From Legionella shakespearei DSM 23087 (GTDB lineage: Bacteria > Pseudomonadota > Gammaproteobacteria > Legionellales > Legionellaceae): a stretch of DNA of 64,000 nt. The DNA is taken from NCBI RefSeq assembly GCF_000373765.1, contig NZ_KB892383.1:4806-68805 (forward strand), read 5' to 3'. The notes under the pieces are model-generated. The model made no database searches. It was given only the letters and a program-made list of their open reading frames with translations, and was not told the origin of the DNA. The first letter of the stretch is position 1. Each line of letters begins with the position of its first letter. This document shows positions 9,372 through 18,131 of this stretch, in pieces. Made by a program: the position numbers and the translations under genes.

Positions 9372-9971
9372 ATGAATACAGTCAATCTAAGTGAATTAAC
9401 ACTGGAAAATGTAGGTCAATGGCCCTTGGCGGTGAGGCTTGGTGTCATTTCTGGTGTAAGCCTTCTGATTATTGCTTTAGGATATTGGCTGATTGTCAAG
9501 TCTAATTTTGAACAGTTTGATACTCTGAAGGCACGAGAAGCAACCTTAAGGCAGGATTTTGAAACCAAACAACATCAGGCATCCAACCTGCAGGCATACC
9601 GCAATCAATTGCAATTAATGAATGAGCGTTTTGGAACCATGTTAAGGCAACTGCCTGCTAAAAATGAAATGCCAGGCCTTTTGGAAGAGATTTCCAAGAC
9701 AGGGGTTGCTTCGGGATTGAAATTTGAATTGTTTGCTCCCCAACCCGAAGTAGAACATGACTTTTATATTGAATTACCCATTAAAATTACTGTGGTAGGT
9801 ACCTACATGCAATTGGCTGTCTTTTTAAGCCGGGTCGCCGAAATGAACAGGATTGTTACGCTACACGAGTTTAGTATTCAAGGGGTGTCCTCTAAAGATA
9901 ATAAAACGTTTTCAGAGGATGAATTAGTGATGAACATCACTGCTAAAATATACCGATATCGGTCACAATGA
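9372..9971 (+). CDS. pilO: Type IV pilus assembly protein PilO
   Basis: The 199-residue partner of PilN has a short cytoplasmic N terminus, one membrane helix (VISGVSLLIIALGYWLIV, about 24-41), a coiled coil (about 48-95) and a C-terminal periplasmic ferredoxin-like domain. PilN and PilO span the periplasm and link PilM to PilP and PilQ. The stop overlaps the pilP start by four bases. Confidence 0.96.
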   Translation: MNTVNLSELTLENVGQWPLAVRLGVISGVSLLIIALGYWLIVKSNFEQFDTLKAREATLRQDFETKQHQASNLQAYRNQLQLMNERFGTMLRQLPAKNEMPGLLEEISKTGVASGLKFELFAPQPEVEHDFYIELPIKITVVGTYMQLAVFLSRVAEMNRIVTLHEFSIQGVSSKDNKTFSEDELVMNITAKIYRYRSQ

Positions 9972-10492
9972 TGAACTTAAAACGGCAATTACACACATTA
10001 CTGGCTGGATTGATATCCCTGTTATTGAGTGCCTGTTCTGGTGATAATAGTGATTTGATGAAATACATTAATGAAATTAAGGCGAGACCTGCTAAAAAAA
10101 TTGAACCAATTCCACAATTTGCTCCTTTGCCCATTTTTAAATTTCCGGAAAATGACAACAGACGGAGTCCATTTAAACCGGTAGAGGTGAAGAAAAATAC
10201 TGATCAATATGCTCCCGATCAAAAGAGAATGAAACAGCCGCTGGAAGCTTTTCCTTTGGATGCCCTGAAGTTTGTAGGTATCCTGGAACAAGACGGTATG
10301 ATTTGGGCATTGATAAGACAACCTAGCGGGCAAATTTCCCGCGTCAGAGTTGGCGATTATATGGGTCAAAATTATGGTCGTATTATTCTTATCAAGCGAG
10401 AGTTGATTAAGCTTGAAGAAACCACAAAAAATACTGGGGAGTGGGAAAAGCAAATTACCACAATTAACTTAGATACCGGCAAGCAGGAGTAA
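9968..10492 (+). CDS. pilP: Type IV pilus lipoprotein PilP
   Basis: The 174-residue lipoprotein has a lipobox LSAC with Cys23 as the lipidated residue, followed by a proline-rich linker and the beta-sandwich domain ALKFVGILEQDGMIWALIRQ that binds PilQ. It overlaps pilO by four bases (ATGA), which implies coupled translation. A second ATG immediately follows the first; either could initiate. Confidence 0.95.
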   Translation: MMNLKRQLHTLLAGLISLLLSACSGDNSDLMKYINEIKARPAKKIEPIPQFAPLPIFKFPENDNRRSPFKPVEVKKNTDQYAPDQKRMKQPLEAFPLDALKFVGILEQDGMIWALIRQPSGQISRVRVGDYMGQNYGRIILIKRELIKLEETTKNTGEWEKQITTINLDTGKQE

Positions 10493-10495
10493 CAT

Positions 10496-12598
10496 GTGCG
10501 AAAGATTATCGCTATTTTGATTTTGATAAGTGCTGGCTTTGGTGCTGCAATTGCTAAAGATAATTCACTGATTTCTGTGAAGATAATTCCCTTACCTGAA
10601 AACAGGGTTCGAGTGGATTTTGAGTTTGCCAAGCCTCTGAAACAATTGCCTGCAAGTTTCATTACTGAAAAACCTGCCCGGATAGTTCTTGATTTCATCA
10701 GCACTGATCTGCAATTACCTGTCGATCAAAGAACACAAAAAATTCAATTAGGTTCGCTGAATAATTATACTGTAGTGTCTGTCGCCGATCGCGTCAGAGC
10801 CATACTGGATTTACAACGTAGTGTTTCCTATTCAGGAAGTTCTGCAGGGAACGTTTACAGCCTTGTTATAAATGGAAAAAGTAACGAGATATTTCAAAAT
10901 ACGAAAGAGATTTTTATAACCAACCAGGTGATTAACGCCAAACATGAGATAAATCGTCTGGATTTTCGCGGCATAGACAAACAGGGTGGTCGAGTGCTGG
11001 TTGATGTTTCTGATACCAGTATTCCAATCGATGTGACCCAGGTTGGTAAAGAAGTCGTGGTTAATTTTCTCAATACCAAAATTCCCACCAGACTTGCGAA
11101 ACGTTTTGATGTGACCGATTTTCATAGCCCTGTTCAGGTAGTTACTCTGCAACAGGACGCAAAGAATGTGCGTATGACCATTCTGAGCAAAGGTGATTAT
11201 GGCCATTTTGTTTATCAGGTCAATAAACAATTTATGATTGATATATTCCCTCTGACGGCCGAAGAAATTCAACAGGCGAAACTTAAAAAACAAGTGTTCA
11301 CTGGAAAGCGTATTTCCCTGAATTTCCAGAATATCAACATCAGGGCAGTGCTGCAGTTACTTGCTGATTTTACCGGGATAAACATGGTAGTCAGTGACAA
11401 AGTGCAGGGAGATATTACTCTCAGATTAAATGACATTCCCTGGGATCAGGCGCTTGATATTATATTGACTACCCAAGGCCTGGATAAGCGTAAAACCGGT
11501 AATGTGATGCTCATTGATACCAAAGCTTCCATGGATAAAATGGAAGAGGATGAATTGAAGAGCCAACAGATTATCCAGAAACTGGAACCGGTTCGTTCTG
11601 ATTTATTACAAATCAATTATGCCAAAGCTACCGATATCGCTATTCTGATTAAAGACAAGCAAAATTCATTATTATCCCCTAATGGTAAAATCAGTGTTGA
11701 TGCCAGAACCAACACCATTTGGATACAGGATACCGGAACAAAAATTGAAGAAGTCAGAGAATTGATAAAGCAGCTCGATATTCCTGTGAAACAGGTACTC
11801 ATCGAAGCCCGTATCGTAGAAGTCACCAAAGATTTCAGTCAGGATATAGGCATCAGATGGGGTGTTTCCAGACCCACGCATTTAAGTGGTACCCTTGATG
11901 GTGCGAACCAGCTCCAGTTACCTGCCGGCTTGGCTAACCCGGCAGCAATCCCTGTGGCTCAGCGTTTGAATCTGGATTTGGCCGCGGTGCCGGGCAGTGG
12001 AGCCTCACCAGCATCCATGGGTATTGCCTTGGCGAAACTGGGTGATGGCATTTTACTTGATTTGGAGTTATCTGCCCTGGAGAGTGAAGGTCTGGCTGAA
12101 TTGATATCAAGCCCAAGGCTTATTACTACTAACCAGCAATCAGCCGTGATTGAACAGGGACAAGAGATTCCTTATCAGGAATCCACATCAAGTGGTGCTA
12201 CTGCTGTGGCGTTCAAAAAAGCGGTTCTGAGCTTGAAAGTAACGCCGCAAATAACGCCAGACAGCAGAATATTGATGGATTTACAGATTAATCAGGATAC
12301 GCCTTCTTCCGAGCGATTCCTTGGTGTTCCTGCAATTTTAACCAAGCAGATTCAGACTAATGTACTGGTTAATAATGGTCAGACTATTGTTCTTGGCGGC
12401 ATATACAGACAAGATAAAAACAAAGCGCTGAGAAGAATACCTTTCTTTGGCGAGTTGCCAGTTGTAGGGGCTTTATTCCGAAATAAACAAATTACTTTAA
12501 ATAACGATGAGTTATTGATTTTTATTACTCCAAGGATTATAACCAATTCGTTATCTATAACTACTATTGAAGGACGAGAAAAAGGAACTTACAAATAA
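10496..12598 (+). CDS. pilQ: Type IV pilus secretin PilQ
   Basis: The 700-residue outer-membrane secretin is the pore for the pilus. A signal peptide (about 1-20) is followed by two AMIN-like regions that bind peptidoglycan (about 25-250), a secretin N-terminal domain (ISLNFQNINIRAVLQLLADF, about 273) and NolW-type repeats (about 370-440). The C-terminal secretin signature is VPAILTKQIQTNVLVNNGQT with the later P-F-F-G-E-L-P-V-V-G-A-L-F-R. The start is GTG at 10496, three bases after pilP. It is the last gene of the operon. Confidence 0.97.
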   Translation: MRKIIAILILISAGFGAAIAKDNSLISVKIIPLPENRVRVDFEFAKPLKQLPASFITEKPARIVLDFISTDLQLPVDQRTQKIQLGSLNNYTVVSVADRVRAILDLQRSVSYSGSSAGNVYSLVINGKSNEIFQNTKEIFITNQVINAKHEINRLDFRGIDKQGGRVLVDVSDTSIPIDVTQVGKEVVVNFLNTKIPTRLAKRFDVTDFHSPVQVVTLQQDAKNVRMTILSKGDYGHFVYQVNKQFMIDIFPLTAEEIQQAKLKKQVFTGKRISLNFQNINIRAVLQLLADFTGINMVVSDKVQGDITLRLNDIPWDQALDIILTTQGLDKRKTGNVMLIDTKASMDKMEEDELKSQQIIQKLEPVRSDLLQINYAKATDIAILIKDKQNSLLSPNGKISVDARTNTIWIQDTGTKIEEVRELIKQLDIPVKQVLIEARIVEVTKDFSQDIGIRWGVSRPTHLSGTLDGANQLQLPAGLANPAAIPVAQRLNLDLAAVPGSGASPASMGIALAKLGDGILLDLELSALESEGLAELISSPRLITTNQQSAVIEQGQEIPYQESTSSGATAVAFKKAVLSLKVTPQITPDSRILMDLQINQDTPSSERFLGVPAILTKQIQTNVLVNNGQTIVLGGIYRQDKNKALRRIPFFGELPVVGALFRNKQITLNNDELLIFITPRIITNSLSITTIEGREKGTYK

Positions 12599-12638
12599 GC
12601 TTGCTGATACGATATTAATGAAGTGTGAGCAGGCAGGG

Positions 12639-12777
12639 CACTGCCATTAAGTTAAGAGCTACTCCGCCGTCCCGCGGCTTGTCCCCGGGATCCAGGAATC
12701 TCTCTCCGAACGTAGATCTCTGGATACCGCGGACAAGCCGCGGTACGGTGGAGTATCGCTTAACTTAATGGCAGTGG
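12639..12777. repeat. Palindromic element with CACTGCCATTAAGTTAAG ends
   Basis: The terminal inverted repeats are CACTGCCATTAAGTTAAG (12639) and CTTAACTTAATGGCAGTG (12777). Inside, CCGTCCCGCGGCTTGTCC pairs imperfectly with GGACAAGCCGCGGTACGG. The core belongs to the same family as 54710-54837. The remaining bases to 12983 hold the aroK leader. Confidence 0.88.
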
Positions 12778-12983
12778 GTATCACCGTATAATCCTGCTAT
12801 AATATGTTCGGGCTATGGAGCTTCCTTAGTCCCGATTCATCCTGATAGCGAACGTATAAATACTCATAATAAAGAATTTTATGGGATTTTAGCTTCTATT
12901 CGTTGTAGAATATCATGCAATTGAAGGCGAAGGATTCAATTGGTTAATTATGACACTACAGTTAAAGAGGTATGTAAGAAAAA

Positions 12984-13511
12984 ATGAGCATAGTTAAAGT
13001 ACGAAATATTTTCCTCATTGGCCCCATGGGTGCTGGAAAAAGCACTATAGGCCGTGCTTTGGCAAAGGAGCTCAAATTAGAATTCTTTGATTCGGACGAA
13101 GTCATAGAAGAGCGTGCTGGTGCCGACATATCGTGGATTTTTGATATAGAAGGTGAAGAAGGATTTCGGCGCAGAGAGCAAAAGGTTATCGATGAGCTGA
13201 CCCAAAAGACCAATATCGTGTTGGCGACAGGGGGCGGTGTCGTGATCACTCCTGAAAACAGAAATGCTCTTGCAGGCCGGGGAACGGTTATCTATCTGAA
13301 AACATCCTTACAACAGCAATTTGAACGAACCAAGCGTGATACCAAACGTCCTCTCCTGCAAACAGAAGATTTGGAAGGTCGGTTGGAGTCATTAAGAGAT
13401 GAGCGCGAACCTTTTTACGATGAATTAGCTGATGTCAGTTTTGAAACAGATAAATTAACAGTGAAAGCAGTAGCAAACAACATAATAAAATACATATATG
13501 GCGAAGTTTGA
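12984..13511 (+). CDS. aroK: Shikimate kinase
   Basis: The 175-residue kinase phosphorylates shikimate at the 3-OH in aromatic amino-acid synthesis. The P-loop is [14 protein letters not shown] (13-26). The shikimate-binding [13 protein letters not shown] and the GGG loop [14 protein letters not shown] follow, then the lid arginine in [10 protein letters not shown]. The gene overlaps aroB by 14 bases. The aroK-aroB-SPOR-protein order is standard in gammaproteobacteria. Confidence 0.97.
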   Translation: MSIVKVRNIFLIGPMGAGKSTIGRALAKELKLEFFDSDEVIEERAGADISWIFDIEGEEGFRRREQKVIDELTQKTNIVLATGGGVVITPENRNALAGRGTVIYLKTSLQQQFERTKRDTKRPLLQTEDLEGRLESLRDEREPFYDELADVSFETDKLTVKAVANNIIKYIYGEV

Positions 13512-14601
13512 GTTATGTGCTCAGGTTGATGTCTCATTACCAGGATATCAATATCCGATAATTATTTGTCGTAACGGTGCTGGTACGCCAGAAGTGATGA
13601 GTGGATTTCTCTCTTCGCAACAAGTTCTTATAGTGACCAATACAACTATTGCGCCATTGTATCTGGAACCATTAAAAGCCTTATTTACATCTGTTCAATG
13701 TGATGTAGTTGTCCTTCCCGATGGTGAAGAGCATAAAAACCAAGAGAATTTATTTGTCATTTATGATGCTTTGATTAAAAATCGTCATCACAGGGATACG
13801 ACTCTGATTGCCTTGGGCGGTGGAGTAATTGGGGATATGGTGGGCTTCGCTGCGTCAACTTATCAGCGCGGTGTGCCTTTTATCCAGATTCCTACCACCT
13901 TACTTGCCCAGGTTGATGCTTCAGTCGGAGGAAAAACTGCGATTAACCATCCTTTGGGAAAAAATATGATAGGCAGCTTTTATCAACCCAAAGCGGTAAT
14001 TATTGATTTAAATACTTTAAAGACTTTGCCCGAAAGAGAGTTTCGAGCAGGGCTTGCAGAAGTAATAAAATACGGTCTTCTGGTTGGTGGGGATTTTTTA
14101 CAAGAGCTCTTTGATGCCTTGAAGCAGGGGTTAAGGGCTGACAGTCCGCAATTACCGGAACTGATTGCCCAGTGTTGCCGGATTAAAGCACATTTTGTGG
14201 AGCATGATGAGCGAGAAACAGGGCAGCGTGCCTTGCTCAATCTTGGCCATACTTTTGCGCATGCATTGGAAACATACACTGATTATCAACGATGGCTGCA
14301 TGGTGAAGCAGTAGCTATAGGATTGTATTGTGCTGCACTATTATCGTATAAATTGAGCTTGATTGATGCAGGAACAGTAACATTAGTAGAACAGATGCTT
14401 GACTATGCCGGTTTACCTCATAAAATTCCCGCATCCATTGATTTGGGTAAATTAAAGGATTTAATGGGGCTGGATAAAAAAATTAAAAATAATTCTTTAC
14501 GTTTTGTCGTGATTAAAAAACCAGGTGACTGTTATCTTGATGATAAAGTAACAGAAAATTGCTTGAACAACACACTTATTACTGCGGTAGAAGGAGAATA
14601 A
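13498..14601 (+). CDS. aroB: 3-dehydroquinate synthase
   Basis: The 367-residue NAD- and metal-dependent enzyme makes 3-dehydroquinate from DAHP in the shikimate pathway. Visible motifs are LPDGEEHKN, the NAD-binding [17 protein letters not shown] (about 102-118), [18 protein letters not shown], the metal-ligand region [11 protein letters not shown], and [13 protein letters not shown] with HGEAVAIG. The ATG at 13498 lies inside the end of aroK. It is complete, and three bases separate it from the next gene. Confidence 0.97.
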   Translation: MAKFELCAQVDVSLPGYQYPIIICRNGAGTPEVMSGFLSSQQVLIVTNTTIAPLYLEPLKALFTSVQCDVVVLPDGEEHKNQENLFVIYDALIKNRHHRDTTLIALGGGVIGDMVGFAASTYQRGVPFIQIPTTLLAQVDASVGGKTAINHPLGKNMIGSFYQPKAVIIDLNTLKTLPEREFRAGLAEVIKYGLLVGGDFLQELFDALKQGLRADSPQLPELIAQCCRIKAHFVEHDERETGQRALLNLGHTFAHALETYTDYQRWLHGEAVAIGLYCAALLSYKLSLIDAGTVTLVEQMLDYAGLPHKIPASIDLGKLKDLMGLDKKIKNNSLRFVVIKKPGDCYLDDKVTENCLNNTLITAVEGE

Positions 14602-14604
14602 AAA

Positions 14605-16080
14605 ATGACAAATGGAACGATTCAGCTTGAAACAGGAGCTGTAAATCAACCCAGAACACTTTTTAAACCTGGTTCCTGGCTTTCAAAGATAGATTTCATT
14701 AATCATTTGATTCTTTTTAATAATGTATTAATTACAGTTCTATCGGAAAAAGAAGGCGGAAAAACTTCATTTAGCACCTTGCTACAGAACAACCTGGACC
14801 AGCAAATTAAATCAATTGCAATGACGGCCAAGGCTCCTTGTGACAGACAGGAAATGATTAATCACATAGCTGCTCAGCTGCATTTGAATAATGATGCCCA
14901 AACCAACATTCAATCCATAGTGTCACAAGTAAATGAGCGAAAAGCACATGTATTATTAATTATTGATGATGCGCAACATGTTCCTGAATCTTTAATTAAA
15001 GAAGCCATGCTGGCTATTAAAAATCAGGGCGAGTTTGGCTTCTTTCATATGTGCATGATGTCTGATTATTCTGTAGTAGCAACTTTGAATAATCTGGCTA
15101 ATGAGCACTTCAACAATTTAATTCATTCTATAGAATTGGGTGTCCTTAACGAGAGCGAGACAAGGACTTATGTGTTACAACGTGCTATGAATGCACGTCT
15201 GATTAACAGACCGCTGTCAGATGTTCAGTTTAAACAGTTTTATCAGTTGACCAAAGGTAACCTGGCCAAAATCAACTCAAGTCTGGAACCTTTTATTTTA
15301 AAATGTTCCGAACAGCAGAAAAGCAATAAAATGCAGCTATTAAAAAGAACAGGTATTGCTGCCAGCGCTGCGATCATTGCAGGAGCATCCTATCTTTACT
15401 TTAAAGGTGGATTCAGCCTTGACCAATTTCCTGAAATCGCTCAGTTGACTGCTTCTGCACCAATAAAAAATATACTGGGTGATATTCCAGCGGCAGCTCA
15501 AAGGGAGCAATTAGCCAGTTTCATTGCTTCATGGCAAGATTCATCAACAAGGCAGCTGGTGCATTATGCCCTGCCTAAAAAACAAATTCTGGATGATATG
15601 TTTGATGAGGAAGATAACATCAATACTGTTGCTATTGTAGACAAGGTTGTGGTTATACCTACTGTTAAAAGAACACGGGAAACCTTGGTTCAGGCACAAC
15701 CTGATGTTGCTGTGGTACCCGCTTCTTCTGAAACCACGCTGGTGCAAATTCCTAAACTCGCCCAGCCAGCAGAAGCTAAAGAAGTTAAAGTGGCTAAAGC
15801 TCCTGTAGTTAAAAAAGCCCATGGCAACTTATATACTATCCAACTGGTAGCAAGTCACCGAGTAAGCGATGTACACAGGTTCCGACAAAGTAATAAACTC
15901 TTTGCCAACGCAAAAGTAAGGCATTTCACGAATGCGAAGGGCACTTGGTATATATTAACCTTGGGTGAGTTCGATAGCAGAGCCAAAGCGCAGAGTAAAG
16001 CCAAGGCACTGCCAGCCGATTTGGCAAAATTAAACCCATGGATAAGACCAGTTACAGCAGGCCTTTCCAATATTGGTTAA
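14605..16080 (+). CDS. DamX-like SPOR-domain protein with AAA-type N-terminal domain
   Basis: The 491-residue protein follows aroB as damX does in other gammaproteobacteria. The N-terminal domain resembles ExeA/DamX ATPase folds: a P-loop-like SEKEGGKTS in which the first glycine is replaced by serine, and a Walker B-like LLIIDDAQHVP near 113-123. One membrane helix lies at about 248-266. A low-complexity Val/Ala/Lys linker leads to a C-terminal SPOR domain (about 408-485, YTIQLVASHR to FDSRAKAQSKA), which binds denuded septal peptidoglycan. The likely role is in cell division. Confidence 0.88.
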   Translation: MTNGTIQLETGAVNQPRTLFKPGSWLSKIDFINHLILFNNVLITVLSEKEGGKTSFSTLLQNNLDQQIKSIAMTAKAPCDRQEMINHIAAQLHLNNDAQTNIQSIVSQVNERKAHVLLIIDDAQHVPESLIKEAMLAIKNQGEFGFFHMCMMSDYSVVATLNNLANEHFNNLIHSIELGVLNESETRTYVLQRAMNARLINRPLSDVQFKQFYQLTKGNLAKINSSLEPFILKCSEQQKSNKMQLLKRTGIAASAAIIAGASYLYFKGGFSLDQFPEIAQLTASAPIKNILGDIPAAAQREQLASFIASWQDSSTRQLVHYALPKKQILDDMFDEEDNINTVAIVDKVVVIPTVKRTRETLVQAQPDVAVVPASSETTLVQIPKLAQPAEAKEVKVAKAPVVKKAHGNLYTIQLVASHRVSDVHRFRQSNKLFANAKVRHFTNAKGTWYILTLGEFDSRAKAQSKAKALPADLAKLNPWIRPVTAGLSNIG

Positions 16081-16114
16081 CAATCTGGATGAAGTTGATC
16101 CGAAATAGCACAGT

Positions 16115-16268
16115 ACGTAGCCCGGTCTGCTTGCAGCCGGGATCGAAGTGGCAATAGGCTAATCCCCGTATTACGGCTGACGCCTAATACGGGCTACGAA
16201 ATCGAAGTAGCACACCATGCCAAATCAGGGAAATCCTTCGCGTAAAATAGTGCGCTCAGGACGATGTG
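16115..16268. repeat. Hybrid of three palindromic repeat families
   Basis: In order: GTAGCCCGGTCTGCTTGCAG (16116), a CCCGTATTACGGCTGACGCC hairpin ending GGGCTAC (16165-16197), and a decayed AAATCCTTCGCG...GCGCTCAGGACGA arm (16230-16265). It fills most of the 263-base gap before the stress-protein gene. Confidence 0.78.
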
Positions 16269-16343
16269 ACTTCATTAGACCCGCTGGGAAAATACCCCTT
16301 AATCTGCTACTCTTAATTTAGACATCGGAATTTTAAGGAGAAC

Positions 16344-16778
16344 ATGATGTATAAGAGGGTATTATTTGCTACCGATTTTGACGAGGTAGGCGTTAAAGCC
16401 GCCGCTAAAGCAAAAAAGATTGCTGATGAAAATAAGGCTGATCTTATATTAGTTCACGTTGTCGAACCCATTCCTGCTTATGCATACCCAGGCTTTGCCG
16501 GATTTGCTGAAGTGGAATTATCTATCCGTGAACAAGCGGAAAAAGAACTGGATGAATTGGCTGAAAAACTTGGTGTCGATGCCAAACATCGCTTTATTGA
16601 GTTTGGTTCCACCAAAAATGAAATTCTAAGGGTAGCCGAAGAACATAAAATAGATTTGATTGTGACAGGAAGCCATGGCAAGCACGGCCTTTCCTTATTG
16701 TTAGGTTCAACTGCCAATGCCATATTACATGGTGCAGAATGTGATGTATTGATTGTCAGACCCAAGGTAGACCACTAG
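16344..16778 (+). CDS. Universal stress protein (UspA family, ATP-binding type)
   Basis: The single-domain 144-residue protein has the UspA fold. The N-terminal strand is KRVLFATDFDE. The C-terminal ATP-binding signature is GSHGKHGLSLLLGSTANAI (G-x2-G-x9-G-S/T), so it is probably a nucleotide binder like MJ0577 rather than the non-binding UspA type. Two tandem ATGs (16344, 16347) follow AAGGAG, and the second has the more usual spacing. It is a monocistronic unit between repeats; the general role is stress survival. Confidence 0.93.
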   Translation: MMYKRVLFATDFDEVGVKAAAKAKKIADENKADLILVHVVEPIPAYAYPGFAGFAEVELSIREQAEKELDELAEKLGVDAKHRFIEFGSTKNEILRVAEEHKIDLIVTGSHGKHGLSLLLGSTANAILHGAECDVLIVRPKVDH

Positions 16779-16794
16779 TACCAATTGGCCTGTG

Positions 16795-16887
16795 GTAGCC
16801 CGGCCTGTTTGCAGCCGGGATCGATGCCATTCCCCGATCCACGTCGTCCTTCGCGCAAAAAGACGCGCTCAGGACGACGTGGATCGG
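16795..16887. repeat. Hybrid palindromic repeat downstream of the usp gene
   Basis: GTAGCCCGGCCTGTTTGCAG is followed by a compact GATCCACGTCGTCC...GGACGACGTGGATC palindrome (16836-16885) lacking the long loop of the full-size copies. Confidence 0.8.
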
Positions 16888-16938
16888 TGACAGCATAATA
16901 TTCGTAACCGTTCAGGGGGTATGGGCTTATGTGTACTC

Positions 16939-17057
16939 GAACAGCCAGATTTGAGCTCAGGTTGAGAGAAAAACCCGCGAAATGAGCGGAGCATAGGTGG
17001 CTATGTGAGCATCATTTCGCGGGTTTTTCTCTCAAGATGAGCCAAATATGGCTGTTC
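16939..17057. terminator. Long palindrome acting as probable bidirectional terminator
   Basis: Perfect 24-base arms (16962-16985 and 17012-17035, containing AAAAACCCGCGAAATGA) enclose a loop that can itself pair (CATAG/CTATG). GC-rich stem followed by TTTTT occurs on both strands, as expected of a bidirectional rho-independent terminator. The pairing continues imperfectly outward through GAACAGCCA/TGGCTGTTC, making a 119-base palindrome. It separates usp from ribF. Confidence 0.75.
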
Positions 17058-17147
17058 CTTCAATAGGGCTGAACACTTACTAATATTCTCAATACACAAT
17101 AAAAGCAGTATACTATGTCGTTTTGATTTTGATGATTTGAACTATTA

Positions 17148-18125
17148 ATGAAATTGCTACGTGGTGTTCAACATCCTGCTGAATTTAATCGAGGCGTCGT
17201 CGCTACCATCGGTAATTTTGATGGGGTGCATTTAGGGCACCAGAACCTGATTAAAGTCTTAAGAGCTAAAGCAGACAGCATGAATTTACCTTTGGTGGTC
17301 GTTCTTTTTGAACCACAACCCAGAGAGTATTTTCATCAGGACAGCGCTCCAGCCAGATTGTCCAGTTTACGGGAAAAGCTGGATATATTACGTGACTGCC
17401 AGGTTGATTATGTTTATTGCATCAAATTTGACAAGGCTCTGGCCGAGACTACAGCAGCTGATTTTGTTTCACATTATCTGTTTTCTACCTTAAAAGTACG
17501 TTATCTGCTCGTTGGCGCAGATTTCAGATTTGGCAAAAACCGAGCTGGTGATGTGGCATTATTAAAAGCATCAGGCCAGGAACATTCCTGTCAGGTTGAA
17601 ACCTATTCAGATTTTCTCATCGAAAATGAACGGGTAAGTTCAACAAAAATAAGAGAAGCCTTACAACAGGACAATTTAAATTTAGCGACAAAGTTACTGG
17701 GTCGAACTTACAGTTTGTGCGGCCGTGTAATCCGCGGTGATGGACGAGGCCGTCAATGGGGCATACCTACTGCAAACCTGAGCCTTCATCGGGCATCATT
17801 ACCTTTAACCGGTGTCTACGCTGTTGCAGTTCAAATAGGTTCGAAAATGGTTCAGGGTGTTGCCAACATTGGAAAGCGCCCAACCGTAGATGGGACCAAG
17901 AACATTCTTGAAGTACATTTGTTTGACTTCAATGAATCCATTTATGGTACATTAGTGCAAGTGTACTTCTTGCACAAATTGCGTGATGAAGTGAAATTCG
18001 CCTCGGTTGAGGCTTTAATTGCGCAGATACATCAGGATATTGAGGCGGCGAAAGCATTTTTAAATTTAAATGTGCGGCAGGGTGCACAGCTTAACCGTCA
18101 AAAGTTTAACGATTTCGCAGAGTAA
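17148..18125 (+). CDS. ribF: Bifunctional riboflavin kinase / FAD synthetase
   Basis: The 325-residue enzyme converts riboflavin to FMN and then FAD. The N-terminal adenylyltransferase domain has TIGNFDGVHLGHQNLI (about 21-36) and the VSSTKIREAL motif near 162. The C-terminal kinase domain has GRVIRGDGRGRQWGIPTANL. ribF upstream of ileS-lspA is the usual arrangement; only six bases separate it from ileS. No FMN riboswitch is visible upstream, where the 16939-17057 palindrome ends 90 bases before the start. Confidence 0.96.
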   Translation: MKLLRGVQHPAEFNRGVVATIGNFDGVHLGHQNLIKVLRAKADSMNLPLVVVLFEPQPREYFHQDSAPARLSSLREKLDILRDCQVDYVYCIKFDKALAETTAADFVSHYLFSTLKVRYLLVGADFRFGKNRAGDVALLKASGQEHSCQVETYSDFLIENERVSSTKIREALQQDNLNLATKLLGRTYSLCGRVIRGDGRGRQWGIPTANLSLHRASLPLTGVYAVAVQIGSKMVQGVANIGKRPTVDGTKNILEVHLFDFNESIYGTLVQVYFLHKLRDEVKFASVEALIAQIHQDIEAAKAFLNLNVRQGAQLNRQKFNDFAE

Positions 18126-18131
18126 GCATTT

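Noticed and set aside
13498-13511. 14-base aroK/aroB overlap as a programmed frameshift
   Set aside because: Both proteins are complete on their own and such short overlaps are ordinary in compact operons.
17058-17147. FMN riboswitch ahead of ribF
   Set aside because: The 90-base leader lacks the conserved RFN-element stems; upstream is only the long palindrome.
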